Shown: positions 41,156-49,005 of the stretch, piece after piece
Position numbering within the stretch: position 1 is the stretch's first letter
How the letters are laid out: each line of letters begins with the position of its first letter
IMG/VR virus record: IMGVR_UViG_3300025120_010288
Span: 1 to 64,000 of that record
Length of the DNA stretch: 64,000 nt
Direction: 5' to 3' (one strand)
Origin: a virus
Program-made: the position numbers and the translations under genes
Notes under the pieces: model-generated
Database searches by the model: none
The model's input: only the letters and a program-made list of their open reading frames with translations
Told to the model about the DNA's origin: nothing

Positions 41156-43642
41156 ATGGATATACATGAGCTAGAAAACTACCAATTATCAGATGCAGTG
41201 AAATTTCACCAAGCATTAAATCCCGTACTATGGAACAGTAACGAACATTTAGAACCAGAAGTTCGAGATGCGTTGTTGTCAATGGCTGATGATTTTAGAG
41301 AATTCCTCGGCGTGCCTGCGTTAGATATTAAAGATATCACTGTCAGTGGCAGTAACAGTGCTTATAATTATACACCAACTAGTGATATAGATTTACACCT
41401 TGTTGTAGATATTTCAAAACTCAAAGACAATGAAATATATGCAGAGCTATTTAATGCTAAAAAATATCAATACAACGATTTGCACAACTTTCATGTTGGA
41501 GATCATGACGTTGAATTGTATGTACAACAAGCAGATGAAACGCATCATTCACAAGGAATTTATAGTTTAGTTGACAATGAATGGAAACGTGTACCCAGTC
41601 GAAAGTTTCCAAAAATAGATGACATGAGTGTACAAAACAAGTACGAAGATTTAGGTCATCGTATTGAAGCTGCTATTGCCGATGGTGGAATAGAAGAATT
41701 AACCAGTATTAATGAAAAAATTGGAAAAATTCGCAGTAATGGATTAGAAACAACTGGCGAGTTTGGACCTGAGAACTTATCTTTTAAATTGTTACGTAAC
41801 AATGGATTAATTGATGAATTACGCAATGCCCTCAATAATGCTGTTGATGATGAGTTTAGTATTAAAGAAACTACTCCTAGCATACTAGATGAAATATGGG
41901 GATTTGCTTCTAGGAGTGGATCTAGCCGAAGCCGTGGTACAATTAAAAAGAAAAAAGAAAAGTTTGAACCTAGTACTAGAGACAAATTAATAGCACGTAG
42001 ACAAGCAGCTGCAAAAGGCGATAAAGATGCGTTCCGTAAAAGTTATGATCAACTATCTAAAGAAAAAGAAGTAACTGAAGTAATTGACGAACCACAAGAA
42101 GTTGAAAACATTGTAATTACGATTAAAAAATTTGTAGACTACTGTAAAGACTATTTGAAAATAGAAACTGTTCCAATTATACGTATTAAAAAAGACCCAC
42201 AGTGGAGTAAACGCAACAAAACATTTGGACAATATGACAGTTTAAATAATTTACTTCATATCAGTGTTGCAAATCGACACACAGTAGATGTACTTAGAAC
42301 ATTAGCCCATGAACTAGTACACCGAAAGCAAACGGAACTAGCCGATCTTCCGTATGATGCTGGCACAACTGGTAGTCACTGGGAAAACGAAGCCAATGCT
42401 GGCGCTGGTATCATAATGCGTAACTTTGCTGAACAAAACCCAAGTGCATTTGTATTTGAAAGCAGCGGGTATATTCCAACTGCAGCACAAGCTAACGATC
42501 CACGATACAGTATGGCACTAACCAAAGATGTACGACCTGGCGCTATACATAAAAATGCTAAAAAGATGGGATGGAAAACTGATAAGTTGGGAAGACCTCC
42601 TGTTATGATGAAAAAAGCTGCAAAAAACAGCACTCCTAATAAACTTTTTAATTTGGGATTAAGTGAGGATATTTCACAACCACAATTAGACGGTCTGGAA
42701 ACAATTGTTGATCGTGCATTTAGTAAAGTAGGTATTGATGTTGAGTTTACTCGACATTTTTTACAAAGAGCAAACGATGATCGTAACGGTGAACCAATTA
42801 CTATAAAAGAATTAGGTCAAATATTTGCTAAAGAATATAAGCGTTGGGGCAAACCTATTGCACAAATGGGGCCTGATACACAAGCAGTAATGAAAGATTT
42901 AGAAAGCGATATTAATATCCCATTCGCTCTAAATTGGAATGGCAAAGAACTAGAACTAGTTGCTAAAACTGTAATGCGTAAGAAAAACTTTAAAACACCA
43001 AATCAAGAGTTTAGAGTTGAAAACAAAGTAAACGAAGCATTGGATAATCCATATCCTTATACACTAGAAGGACCTAGCAAAATTGGCACTTGGGTAGGAA
43101 AAGCAGACACACCTAATGGTCCACTAGTTATGGACTTTGACGGAAATGAAAATCAAGATGATTTTAGTATTGACTTTTCAGTTAACAGAAGAATGGGCCT
43201 TGAAGGTACCGGAGATGCATTTAGAATATTCGCTACAGTTGTAGCAATAATGAATGAATGGATATCCAAAGTAGGCATTGAACGTGTACAACAATTTGAT
43301 TTTAACGCTGACAAAGAAGAACATGACAGTGACGGTAGATCAAAATTATATGATCGCTTTGCAAAAAAACTTGCTAGCCAATTGGGATGGAGTGTACAAA
43401 AGAGTGTTACAGGCAATGGTAGTACAGACTTCTTTTCACTACAGAATCCAAAACTACAAACAAATGAAAACTTTGCTGACGGTAAGAAAAAAGGTAAAAG
43501 TCGTCCAGGTAGAGTAAAGAAGTCAGGTGCTAGTTGTAATGGCACAGTAACACAGTTGCGTAAACGTGCTAAAAATTCAAGTGGTGAGAAGGCTAAAATG
43601 TATCACTGGTGTGCAAATATGAAGTCAGGAAAGAAAAAATGA
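41156..43642 (+). CDS. Multi-domain protein: nucleotidyltransferase, zinc-metallopeptidase-like and basic Cys-containing tail
   Basis: 828 residues in one frame. A polymerase-beta-type nucleotidyltransferase near 60-90: SGSNSAYNYTPTSDIDLH with G65-S66 and D77/D79. A metallopeptidase-like domain follows: HELVH at H385-H389 and acidic SHWENEANAG with E410/E412 as possible third ligand, as in gluzincins. Later an FTRHFLQRANDDRNG block near 545 suggests another small domain. The tail carries SCNGTVTQLRKRAKNSSGEKAK, then MYHWCANMKSGKK, a basic two-cysteine module. Likely a virion-carried, injected protein. Single gene, ATGA overlap with the next. Confidence 0.7.
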   Translation: MDIHELENYQLSDAVKFHQALNPVLWNSNEHLEPEVRDALLSMADDFREFLGVPALDIKDITVSGSNSAYNYTPTSDIDLHLVVDISKLKDNEIYAELFNAKKYQYNDLHNFHVGDHDVELYVQQADETHHSQGIYSLVDNEWKRVPSRKFPKIDDMSVQNKYEDLGHRIEAAIADGGIEELTSINEKIGKIRSNGLETTGEFGPENLSFKLLRNNGLIDELRNALNNAVDDEFSIKETTPSILDEIWGFASRSGSSRSRGTIKKKKEKFEPSTRDKLIARRQAAAKGDKDAFRKSYDQLSKEKEVTEVIDEPQEVENIVITIKKFVDYCKDYLKIETVPIIRIKKDPQWSKRNKTFGQYDSLNNLLHISVANRHTVDVLRTLAHELVHRKQTELADLPYDAGTTGSHWENEANAGAGIIMRNFAEQNPSAFVFESSGYIPTAAQANDPRYSMALTKDVRPGAIHKNAKKMGWKTDKLGRPPVMMKKAAKNSTPNKLFNLGLSEDISQPQLDGLETIVDRAFSKVGIDVEFTRHFLQRANDDRNGEPITIKELGQIFAKEYKRWGKPIAQMGPDTQAVMKDLESDINIPFALNWNGKELELVAKTVMRKKNFKTPNQEFRVENKVNEALDNPYPYTLEGPSKIGTWVGKADTPNGPLVMDFDGNENQDDFSIDFSVNRRMGLEGTGDAFRIFATVVAIMNEWISKVGIERVQQFDFNADKEEHDSDGRSKLYDRFAKKLASQLGWSVQKSVTGNGSTDFFSLQNPKLQTNENFADGKKKGKSRPGRVKKSGASCNGTVTQLRKRAKNSSGEKAKMYHWCANMKSGKKK

Positions 43643-44193
43643 GAGCTATTCAATTCATAGAAAGTACAATATATGAACAGTTAGGTAGAAAACTACCCGA
43701 TTCTGCAGAAATTTATGTTGACATGGATGGTGTATTAGCTGATTTTTTTGGTGAGTGGACTAAAATGATGAATGTCAAAAACTGGAAAGACATCAAAGAT
43801 ATACAACCTGCATTGCAAAAAATACGCAACACAGAAAATTTTTGGTTAAACTTGCCATTGCTACCCGAAGCTAAAAAGTTACTAATGTTAATTAAAAAAG
43901 TCAAAGGTAGTTACAATATATGTACAAGTCCTCTAGCCGATGATCCTAGAAGTGAGCCGCACAAGCGTGAATGGATTAAAAAGAATCTAGCATTTTTCCC
44001 ACCAAAAAACATTTATATTACACATGATAAACCACAGTTTGCCAAAAACCCAGATGGTACTCCTAATATACTAATTGATGACTTTGGTAAAAACATTGCA
44101 GCGTGGGAAGCAGCAGGTGGTATTGGATTTAAATACAAAGACACAAAATTTAATAGAACAGCCAAAGCACTCAGCATGGCAGAAAACGGATAA
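43639..44193 (+). CDS. HAD hydrolase with capsid-targeting-like N-terminus
   Basis: 184 residues from ATG 43639 (ATGA overlap, AGGAAAG site); a longer GTG reading from 43609 lies in the previous gene. The N-terminus MRAIQFIESTIYEQ matches the M-x-x-x-x-F-I pattern of T4 capsid targeting peptides. The body is a nucleotidase-type HAD enzyme: VDMDGVLADFFGEW (Asp pair), ICTSPL and LIDDFGKNIAAWEAAGG. Second HAD nucleotidase-like gene in the window. If packaged, it would act at the start of infection, e.g. on nucleotides. Confidence 0.75.
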   Translation: MRAIQFIESTIYEQLGRKLPDSAEIYVDMDGVLADFFGEWTKMMNVKNWKDIKDIQPALQKIRNTENFWLNLPLLPEAKKLLMLIKKVKGSYNICTSPLADDPRSEPHKREWIKKNLAFFPPKNIYITHDKPQFAKNPDGTPNILIDDFGKNIAAWEAAGGIGFKYKDTKFNRTAKALSMAENG

Positions 44194-44196
44194 ATA
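44189..44196 (+). promoter_or_regulatory. Late-promoter-like motif GATAAATA, leaderless geometry
   Basis: Octamer overlaps the HAD stop and ends 5 nt before the ATG at 44202; no Shine-Dalgarno. Confidence 0.6.
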
Positions 44197-44201
44197 TATC
44201 T

Positions 44202-44435
44202 ATGAGGGCAAAACAGTTCATACGTAATACAAGAAACCAATACAATCATCCTTCAGCGGCAGGCGCTGGGTTGAAAACCTATACTATGAAAATTAAACTC
44301 AAACAGCCTGGGTATACTCAAATAGTTGACACTACAGTACAGGCTCGCACTCCAGAAATGGCACGTAGAATTATACGTCAGCAACACAATAACCGAAATG
44401 TAATAGTTGGAACACCTCGGGAAATCAAAAGCTAA
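44202..44435 (+). CDS. Small basic protein with capsid-targeting-like N-terminus, 77 aa
   Basis: Begins MRAKQFIRNTRNQY, like the HAD gene before it. The remainder has beta-type KIKLKQPGYTQIVDTTVQA and MARRIIRQQHNNRNVIVG, strongly basic. Suited to DNA binding inside a capsid. Its start is at a predicted late transcription start without a ribosome site. Confidence 0.65.
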   Translation: MRAKQFIRNTRNQYNHPSAAGAGLKTYTMKIKLKQPGYTQIVDTTVQARTPEMARRIIRQQHNNRNVIVGTPREIKS

Positions 44436-44438
44436 ATA
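44431..44438 (+). promoter_or_regulatory. Late-promoter-like motif GCTAAATA, leaderless geometry
   Basis: Octamer overlaps the stop of the previous gene and ends 5 nt before the GTG at 44444; no ribosome site in between. Confidence 0.55.
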
Positions 44439-44443
44439 AAAAT

Positions 44444-44728
44444 GTGGAAAACATTTTTGTAAAAGCAGCTTTTGATATTCATTGTCGTCCTTTGAAAGGA
44501 ACAGTACCCGTTTACCGAATATATGTTGACGGTGAATTGTTTACTGAACGTAAATGGGTGTGGAATAAAAACGAATACCTTACACAAATATTACAAATTG
44601 AAGCACCCCCAGGGGAATACGAAATAGAATTTGAGAGCTGGGATACTGAATTAAGCACTTACAATTACAAAATACTTGTAGGTGACAATACTAGTTGGAT
44701 AGATAAAGACAGGTTGTTAATTGGATGA
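44444..44728 (+). CDS. Hypothetical beta-sandwich-like protein, 94 aa
   Basis: GTG start; an ATG two bases upstream runs into a stop at once. Beta-type sequence (VYRIYVDGELFTERKWVW, GEYEIEFESWDTELSTYNYKI) resembles a small carbohydrate-binding or decoration domain, comparable to the 145 aa protein at 38143. The start codon is placed at a late-type promoter. ATGA overlap with a 55 aa gene. Confidence 0.6.
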   Translation: MENIFVKAAFDIHCRPLKGTVPVYRIYVDGELFTERKWVWNKNEYLTQILQIEAPPGEYEIEFESWDTELSTYNYKILVGDNTSWIDKDRLLIG

Positions 44729-44892
44729 GAGCAATTGAATTTATAAAAGAAGAAGCAACAACTAGTTCTAATGTTGCTGTAGTAAGCCAAAATATGAATG
44801 GTGTTATAACTCGCAACAACGAGCCCGATAAGCATAAATACCTATATACAATTAATAAGAAAAGGTACCAAAATGCTAGCCCAAAATCTTAA
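44725..44892 (+). CDS. Short protein with capsid-targeting-like N-terminus, 55 aa
   Basis: Starts ATGA in the previous stop and runs 20 bp into the Dps gene. N-terminus MRAIEFIKEEATTSSNVAVV is of the same kind as the genes at 43639 and 44202 and contains I-K-E, a T4 prohead protease type site. The body is unremarkable. Too short to prove by composition, but both the overlap and the motif support it. Confidence 0.6.
   Translation: MRAIEFIKEEATTSSNVAVVSQNMNGVITRNNEPDKHKYLYTINKKRYQNASPKS
44833..44840 (+). promoter_or_regulatory. Late-promoter-like motif CATAAATA
   Basis: Octamer inside the 55 aa gene, 32 nt before the Dps ATG. Confidence 0.5.
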
Positions 44893-45316
44893 AGTTTTAT
44901 TAGCCAGTAGTTATGCATTCGGATTGAAAGCACAAAACTTTCATTGGAATGTAGAAGGACTAAACTTCTCGGAATATCATTTATTCTTTGAGAACTTATA
45001 TAATGAAGTAAACAACAACACTATCGATAGATGTGCTGAATTTGTGCGTGTGTTAGACGAATATAGCCCTGGTAGTTTTAGCCGATTTCAAGAACTTAGT
45101 TTAATTGAAGATCAAACTAAGATTCCACGTGCAATGTTAATGTTTGAAGAACTTGATAGAGATAACACTATTATACTAGAACATTTGCGTCCCACCTTTG
45201 AATCAGCACAAGAAGAAAAACACGAAGGCATTGCAAATTTTATTGCTGAGAGAGAAGATGCTCATGGCAAACACGGTTGGATGCTTAAAAGTTTTTTAAA
45301 AGGAAATAGAGTATGA
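44873..45316 (+). CDS. dps: Dps/ferritin-like protein
   Basis: 147 residues, a four-helix Dps-type chain. Ferroxidase ligands typical of Dps: H24 (QNFHWNV), H36 (YHLFFE), D52 and E56 (TIDRCAE). In cells Dps cages bind DNA and store iron while consuming H2O2. The C-terminal REDAHGKHGWML completes helix 4. Phage Dps might protect phage DNA or control iron during takeover, complementing SOD and the Fe-S proteins. It starts inside the previous gene and ends in an ATGA overlap. No N-terminal targeting-like extension. Confidence 0.85.
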   Translation: MLAQNLKVLLASSYAFGLKAQNFHWNVEGLNFSEYHLFFENLYNEVNNNTIDRCAEFVRVLDEYSPGSFSRFQELSLIEDQTKIPRAMLMFEELDRDNTIILEHLRPTFESAQEEKHEGIANFIAEREDAHGKHGWMLKSFLKGNRV

Positions 45317-46098
45317 CAAGCACTAGTATGACAGACATACTTGCAGGCTTTAACAAAGCAGCTAGTGGTAAAAATGTTAGCAGATCGAGCAAGGGTGACC
45401 CAAATGATATGTTTGCAATCCTTCAAAGGTTAGACGAAACCAAAGAAGGACCTGGTACACCAACATTAGGAGCTAAAGCTAAGATACCTAATATTTCTCC
45501 AGTATTAGGAACTAACAAACCTATCAAACATCCTCTTGATGGGTACTTAGTAGGAGAAGATGTTGAAGATTTACGTGAACTAGGTGACCGGGCTGAACGA
45601 GATCATGAAGTACAAATGGCAAGATCAGACTTGTATAAAATTGCAAAGTATGCCATGAAACTTCATTCCATGTTAAAAAATGTAAGTGAAGAAGAAGGCA
45701 TCGAAGGCTGGAAACAAAGTAAAATTACTAAAGCAGCTGATTATATTGGTAGTGTATATCACTCACTTGACTACGAAACAAATGTTGAAGATGAAGTTGT
45801 AATACAAACCGAAGATATACTTAGTCAACTACAAGCAGAAATTGGTGATGTACTATCTGATGTAAGCGATAGTTTGGATGACAAAGACATACAAGATATG
45901 ATGCCTGACAAAGGTGATACACTTGGAACAATAGTAAAAACAATTACTACAGATGACGGACGTGATATTAAAATTACTGGTAACGAAGATGATGGTTTTC
46001 GGGTAGTAATTAAAGATAAAACAAGTGAAAGTAGTTTTGCAAACTTAGAAGAAGCATCAATGGCTGTTGAGATGTACTGTGCAAGGAATGCAAAATGA
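45313..46098 (+). CDS. Acidic phage protein, probably virion-related, 261 aa
   Basis: N-terminus SMTDILAGFNKAASGKNVSR is followed by a flexible stretch and a helical region (EDLRELGDRAERDHEVQMAR, MKLHSMLKNVSEEEGIEGWK) of a type I associate with cyanophage structural-cluster genes. C-terminal half is acidic and ends in a beta-type DGRDIKITGNEDDGFRVVI. No enzyme motif. In an ATGA run from Dps to the end of this cluster. Confidence 0.65.
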   Translation: MTSTSMTDILAGFNKAASGKNVSRSSKGDPNDMFAILQRLDETKEGPGTPTLGAKAKIPNISPVLGTNKPIKHPLDGYLVGEDVEDLRELGDRAERDHEVQMARSDLYKIAKYAMKLHSMLKNVSEEEGIEGWKQSKITKAADYIGSVYHSLDYETNVEDEVVIQTEDILSQLQAEIGDVLSDVSDSLDDKDIQDMMPDKGDTLGTIVKTITTDDGRDIKITGNEDDGFRVVIKDKTSESSFANLEEASMAVEMYCARNAK

Positions 46099-47147
46099 TT
46101 ATAAGACAACTCTTTGAATCACAAATACCAAACATTGCTGATCGAGAGTTTACAGTTGACAACCATACCTATTATACAGATATTGATGATGATGGGGATG
46201 TTAGAAAACTTTGGCATTATTTAGAATTGCCAAATGGGGATGTAGTTGAACCAGATTTTACTCCATACGAACGCATGGATGTAGACACAGTTAGAGCCTT
46301 TATAGAACAAGGGTATCCCAAGAGAAAAGGACCAGGACCATTGCGTAAATCAGATTTTATAACAAGCGAAAGCCGCGAAACAACTAAAACACAATTGGTA
46401 GCTGCTGATATTGGTCGTATACTAATGGACAAAGGGGCAAAGACAAACGACATGAAACTGTCGGTACTGTTAAGCCGTTTAGGCGATGAGCTAACTAGAT
46501 TTGGCGAGCCTTTTGCTGCTAAAAATACTACAGATCTTGCTAAAGCTGTTGGAATAAATGTTGCACAAATCAACAAACTTATCAAATATGGACAGGCAAT
46601 ACTCAACAGAGATGGGCCAATTGATCCTAGAACGCTAGGTGGGAAAAGTGATCTCGACGAGGCATGGGCTGGAGATGCAGATATTAAAAGCACAGGTAAA
46701 TGGGCTGGTAAAACTATTGCCGAGCTTCAGAAACGCCGTAATGCATTAAAGAAAAAAGAAAAAAGAACATCAGCCGAAAGCACCGAGTTACGACAAATTA
46801 ATTTTGCTATACGTAGCAAAAAAGACTGGAAAGGTAAAGTAGCTGAAGAAATGTCAACTACACCACACGATGATGTTGAAGTAAAAAATCCAAAAACTGG
46901 AATGACTCAAACAGTTTCTAAAGATAAAGCCAAGCAATTGATACGCAAAGGTTATCAAGTTGTAGGTGTCCATCACAATGAATCAATTACAGAAGCACAG
47001 TTTAACGAAGCAGCAGGCGAAAAAGATGCTTGCTATCACAAAGTTAAAAGTCGTTACAAAGTATGGCCTAGTGCATATGCTAGTGGCGCACTAGTTAAAT
47101 GCCGCAAAGTTGGTGCTGCTAACTGGGGCAACAAAGGTAAAAAATAA
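46095..47147 (+). CDS. Mosaic phage protein with capsid-targeting-like N-terminus and Cys/Lys module
   Basis: 350 residues. N-terminus MIIRQLFESQIPN contains L-F-E, a T4 gp21-type cleavage site. Middle parts are helical, with VAEEMSTTPHDDVEVKNPKTG and SKDKAKQLIRKGYQVVG, looking like repeats of small modules. The C-terminal ~45 residues (KDACYHKVKSRYKVWPSAYA, then SGALVKCRKVGAANWG) form a basic two-Cys motif found at ends of other phage and large-virus proteins. Probably packaged and DNA-associated; no enzymatic motif found. TAATG overlap with the next gene. Confidence 0.65.
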   Translation: MIIRQLFESQIPNIADREFTVDNHTYYTDIDDDGDVRKLWHYLELPNGDVVEPDFTPYERMDVDTVRAFIEQGYPKRKGPGPLRKSDFITSESRETTKTQLVAADIGRILMDKGAKTNDMKLSVLLSRLGDELTRFGEPFAAKNTTDLAKAVGINVAQINKLIKYGQAILNRDGPIDPRTLGGKSDLDEAWAGDADIKSTGKWAGKTIAELQKRRNALKKKEKRTSAESTELRQINFAIRSKKDWKGKVAEEMSTTPHDDVEVKNPKTGMTQTVSKDKAKQLIRKGYQVVGVHHNESITEAQFNEAAGEKDACYHKVKSRYKVWPSAYASGALVKCRKVGAANWGNKGKK

Positions 47148-48268
47148 TGATTATACAGGATTTCATCACAGAGAAGTGTTGGAAAGGCTACAAAAAGAAG
47201 GGCATGAAAACCATGTTCGGAAAACGTGTGCCTAACTGTATTAAGAACGAAGATGTTGGCGGCGAGTATAGTGCATGGGATCATGAATACCCTGTAGAAT
47301 ATGCAGAATTTTTAGGTAAAACATTTGGTCCACCAGACGAACTGACTAAAGAACAAGCAGTTTGGCATGACAAAGACGGATTCAAAAGAATTGTTGTAAG
47401 AGATGAATATATCTTACATGGATCACCAGCACCACACTATGACTTTGTATACTGTTATGTTGACTTAGAAGTGCCAGAAGAACTAAGTGATGAACTAGCA
47501 AAATGTAGTGGTAGTATACTAATTGATCATCTGAAGAATGAAGTAGGCGCACGTTGTGGTAGTCTTACTGCAAATGCAACTACACTAAACTTTGTAATGG
47601 ATGTAGTAGCAGGTAGAGTAGAACCAACAAAAGAAGAATACGAAGCTCGTATACTTGGTATGAAGAAACAATTTGAAGACGGCGAACGCTATGAATTAGA
47701 TTGGTGGCCAGATGAATCAAGTGACGCAGATCCAGATAATCCTTACTATGCAGAAGGCATCAAAGAAGATCTTAAAGCCTGGTTTGGTAAAGGCAAAAAA
47801 GGCGGTGCTGGCGGAGGTGGATGGGATCGTTACAATACTAAAGGCGAACGTATTGGAAAATGCGGAGATGCCAGTAAAGGCGAAGGCAAACCTAAATGTT
47901 TAAGCAAAAGCAGAGCTGCAAGTCTACGATCCAAAGGTGGTAAGAAAGCTATTGGTGCTGCAGTTAGTAAAAAGCGTAGAAACGATCCAAATAAAAATCG
48001 CAAGGGCAAAGCTAAAAACGTAAGCAACACAGTAAAAGAATCTAAAGTAAGTGTATTGGATGCAATCAATCGTATTGTCGACAATCAACAGGCTGAAAAC
48101 GTAAAGTTGTCTGATGGTCGGGTATTAATTGATTTGTTCACAGCTAGTGCAATACAGCAAGTATACAATGCTGTAAATGACACAAATAAAGAAAAAATAT
48201 CTCAAAAAATAAACACCAGCAGTGGTCTAAATCAAATAGCAAGTTTTGCATTTAAACAACTTACATAA
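47147..48268 (+). CDS. Mosaic phage protein with capsid-targeting-like N-terminus and several Cys/Lys modules
   Basis: 373 residues. Starts MIIQDFITEK (I-T-E cleavage-type site) and at once has CWKGYKKKGMKTMFGKR...NCIK, a basic two-Cys module. The middle (YDFVYCYVDLEVPEELSDEL) is globular and acidic. Near 205-290 lies a long Gly/Lys/Arg-rich stretch with GWDRYNTKGERIGKCGD, PKCLSKSRAASLRSKGGKKA and KKRRNDPNKNRKGKAK, again a two-Cys DNA-binding-like module. Ends in a helical domain. Likely another packaged, DNA-bound protein. Confidence 0.65.
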   Translation: MIIQDFITEKCWKGYKKKGMKTMFGKRVPNCIKNEDVGGEYSAWDHEYPVEYAEFLGKTFGPPDELTKEQAVWHDKDGFKRIVVRDEYILHGSPAPHYDFVYCYVDLEVPEELSDELAKCSGSILIDHLKNEVGARCGSLTANATTLNFVMDVVAGRVEPTKEEYEARILGMKKQFEDGERYELDWWPDESSDADPDNPYYAEGIKEDLKAWFGKGKKGGAGGGGWDRYNTKGERIGKCGDASKGEGKPKCLSKSRAASLRSKGGKKAIGAAVSKKRRNDPNKNRKGKAKNVSNTVKESKVSVLDAINRIVDNQQAENVKLSDGRVLIDLFTASAIQQVYNAVNDTNKEKISQKINTSSGLNQIASFAFKQLT

Positions 48269-48271
48269 GAC

Positions 48272-48300
48272 TTGACTTAGCATGTTTGTTGTGTTATAAT
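48272..48300 (+). promoter_or_regulatory. Sigma70-type promoter, leaderless geometry
   Basis: -35 TTGACT at 48272-48277 and -10 TATAAT at 48295-48300, 17 bp spacer. The ATG at 48307 is 6 nt after the -10, so the transcript would start at the start codon. Confidence 0.8.
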
Positions 48301-48306
48301 AGTATT

Positions 48307-49005
48307 ATGAATTATATATTTGATATTGACGGAACACTAACACCAAGTCGAGGTATTATTGACATACATTTTAAAATGTTTTTTAATACATTTTGCTTAG
48401 ATAATGATGTTTATCTAGTTACTGGCAGTGACCGTGCTAAAACCATCGAGCAACTAGGTGAAGACACTTATATTCTATGCAAGCGTGTTTACCAATGTTC
48501 AGGCAGTGATGTTTGGGACGGTGACACAAATATACTTAAAAGCGAATGGAAAGTACCAGAGCATGTACGTTCATGGCTAGAGGATAAACTTGAAGAAAGT
48601 AATTTTAGTATACGCACAGGTAATCACATCGAAGAAAGACCAGGTATGATTAACTTTAGTATTGTGGGACGTAATGCAAATGCAAAGCAACGTGCGGCTT
48701 ATGTAGAATCTGAAAAATTTATTAGCGAACGTAGTATAATTGCTGATTTGTTTAATCGAGAATTTCCAGAATTATTAGCTCGAGTTGGCGGGGACACAGG
48801 AATTGATATTGGTCCTGTTGGCGCAGATAAAAGCCAAATATTACGAGACTTTGATGATTCAAGCATTATAAATTTCTACGGTGATGCTATGGGCTTATCT
48901 GGTAACGATTTTCCACTTAAAGTGGCATTACTAGAAAGAGGCAACAGTTATAGTCATACTGTAGTTGATTGGAAACACACTTGGGAGTTGCTAAAAAGTC
49001 TATGA
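48307..49005 (+). CDS. HAD phosphatase of the phosphomannomutase-like group
   Basis: 232 residues. Motif I FDIDGTLTPSRG at the N-terminus, VYLVTGSDRAKT (motif II), and GGDTGIDIGPVGADKSQIL near 160-178 with FYGDAMGLSGND (motif IV). This set is that of eukaryotic-type phosphomannomutase and related sugar phosphatases. Could make mannose-1-phosphate for glycan synthesis, in keeping with the sugar genes at 60-64 kb, or be a simple phosphatase. ATG 48307 lacks a ribosome site and lies at the predicted transcription start. Confidence 0.75.
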   Translation: MNYIFDIDGTLTPSRGIIDIHFKMFFNTFCLDNDVYLVTGSDRAKTIEQLGEDTYILCKRVYQCSGSDVWDGDTNILKSEWKVPEHVRSWLEDKLEESNFSIRTGNHIEERPGMINFSIVGRNANAKQRAAYVESEKFISERSIIADLFNREFPELLARVGGDTGIDIGPVGADKSQILRDFDDSSIINFYGDAMGLSGNDFPLKVALLERGNSYSHTVVDWKHTWELLKSL

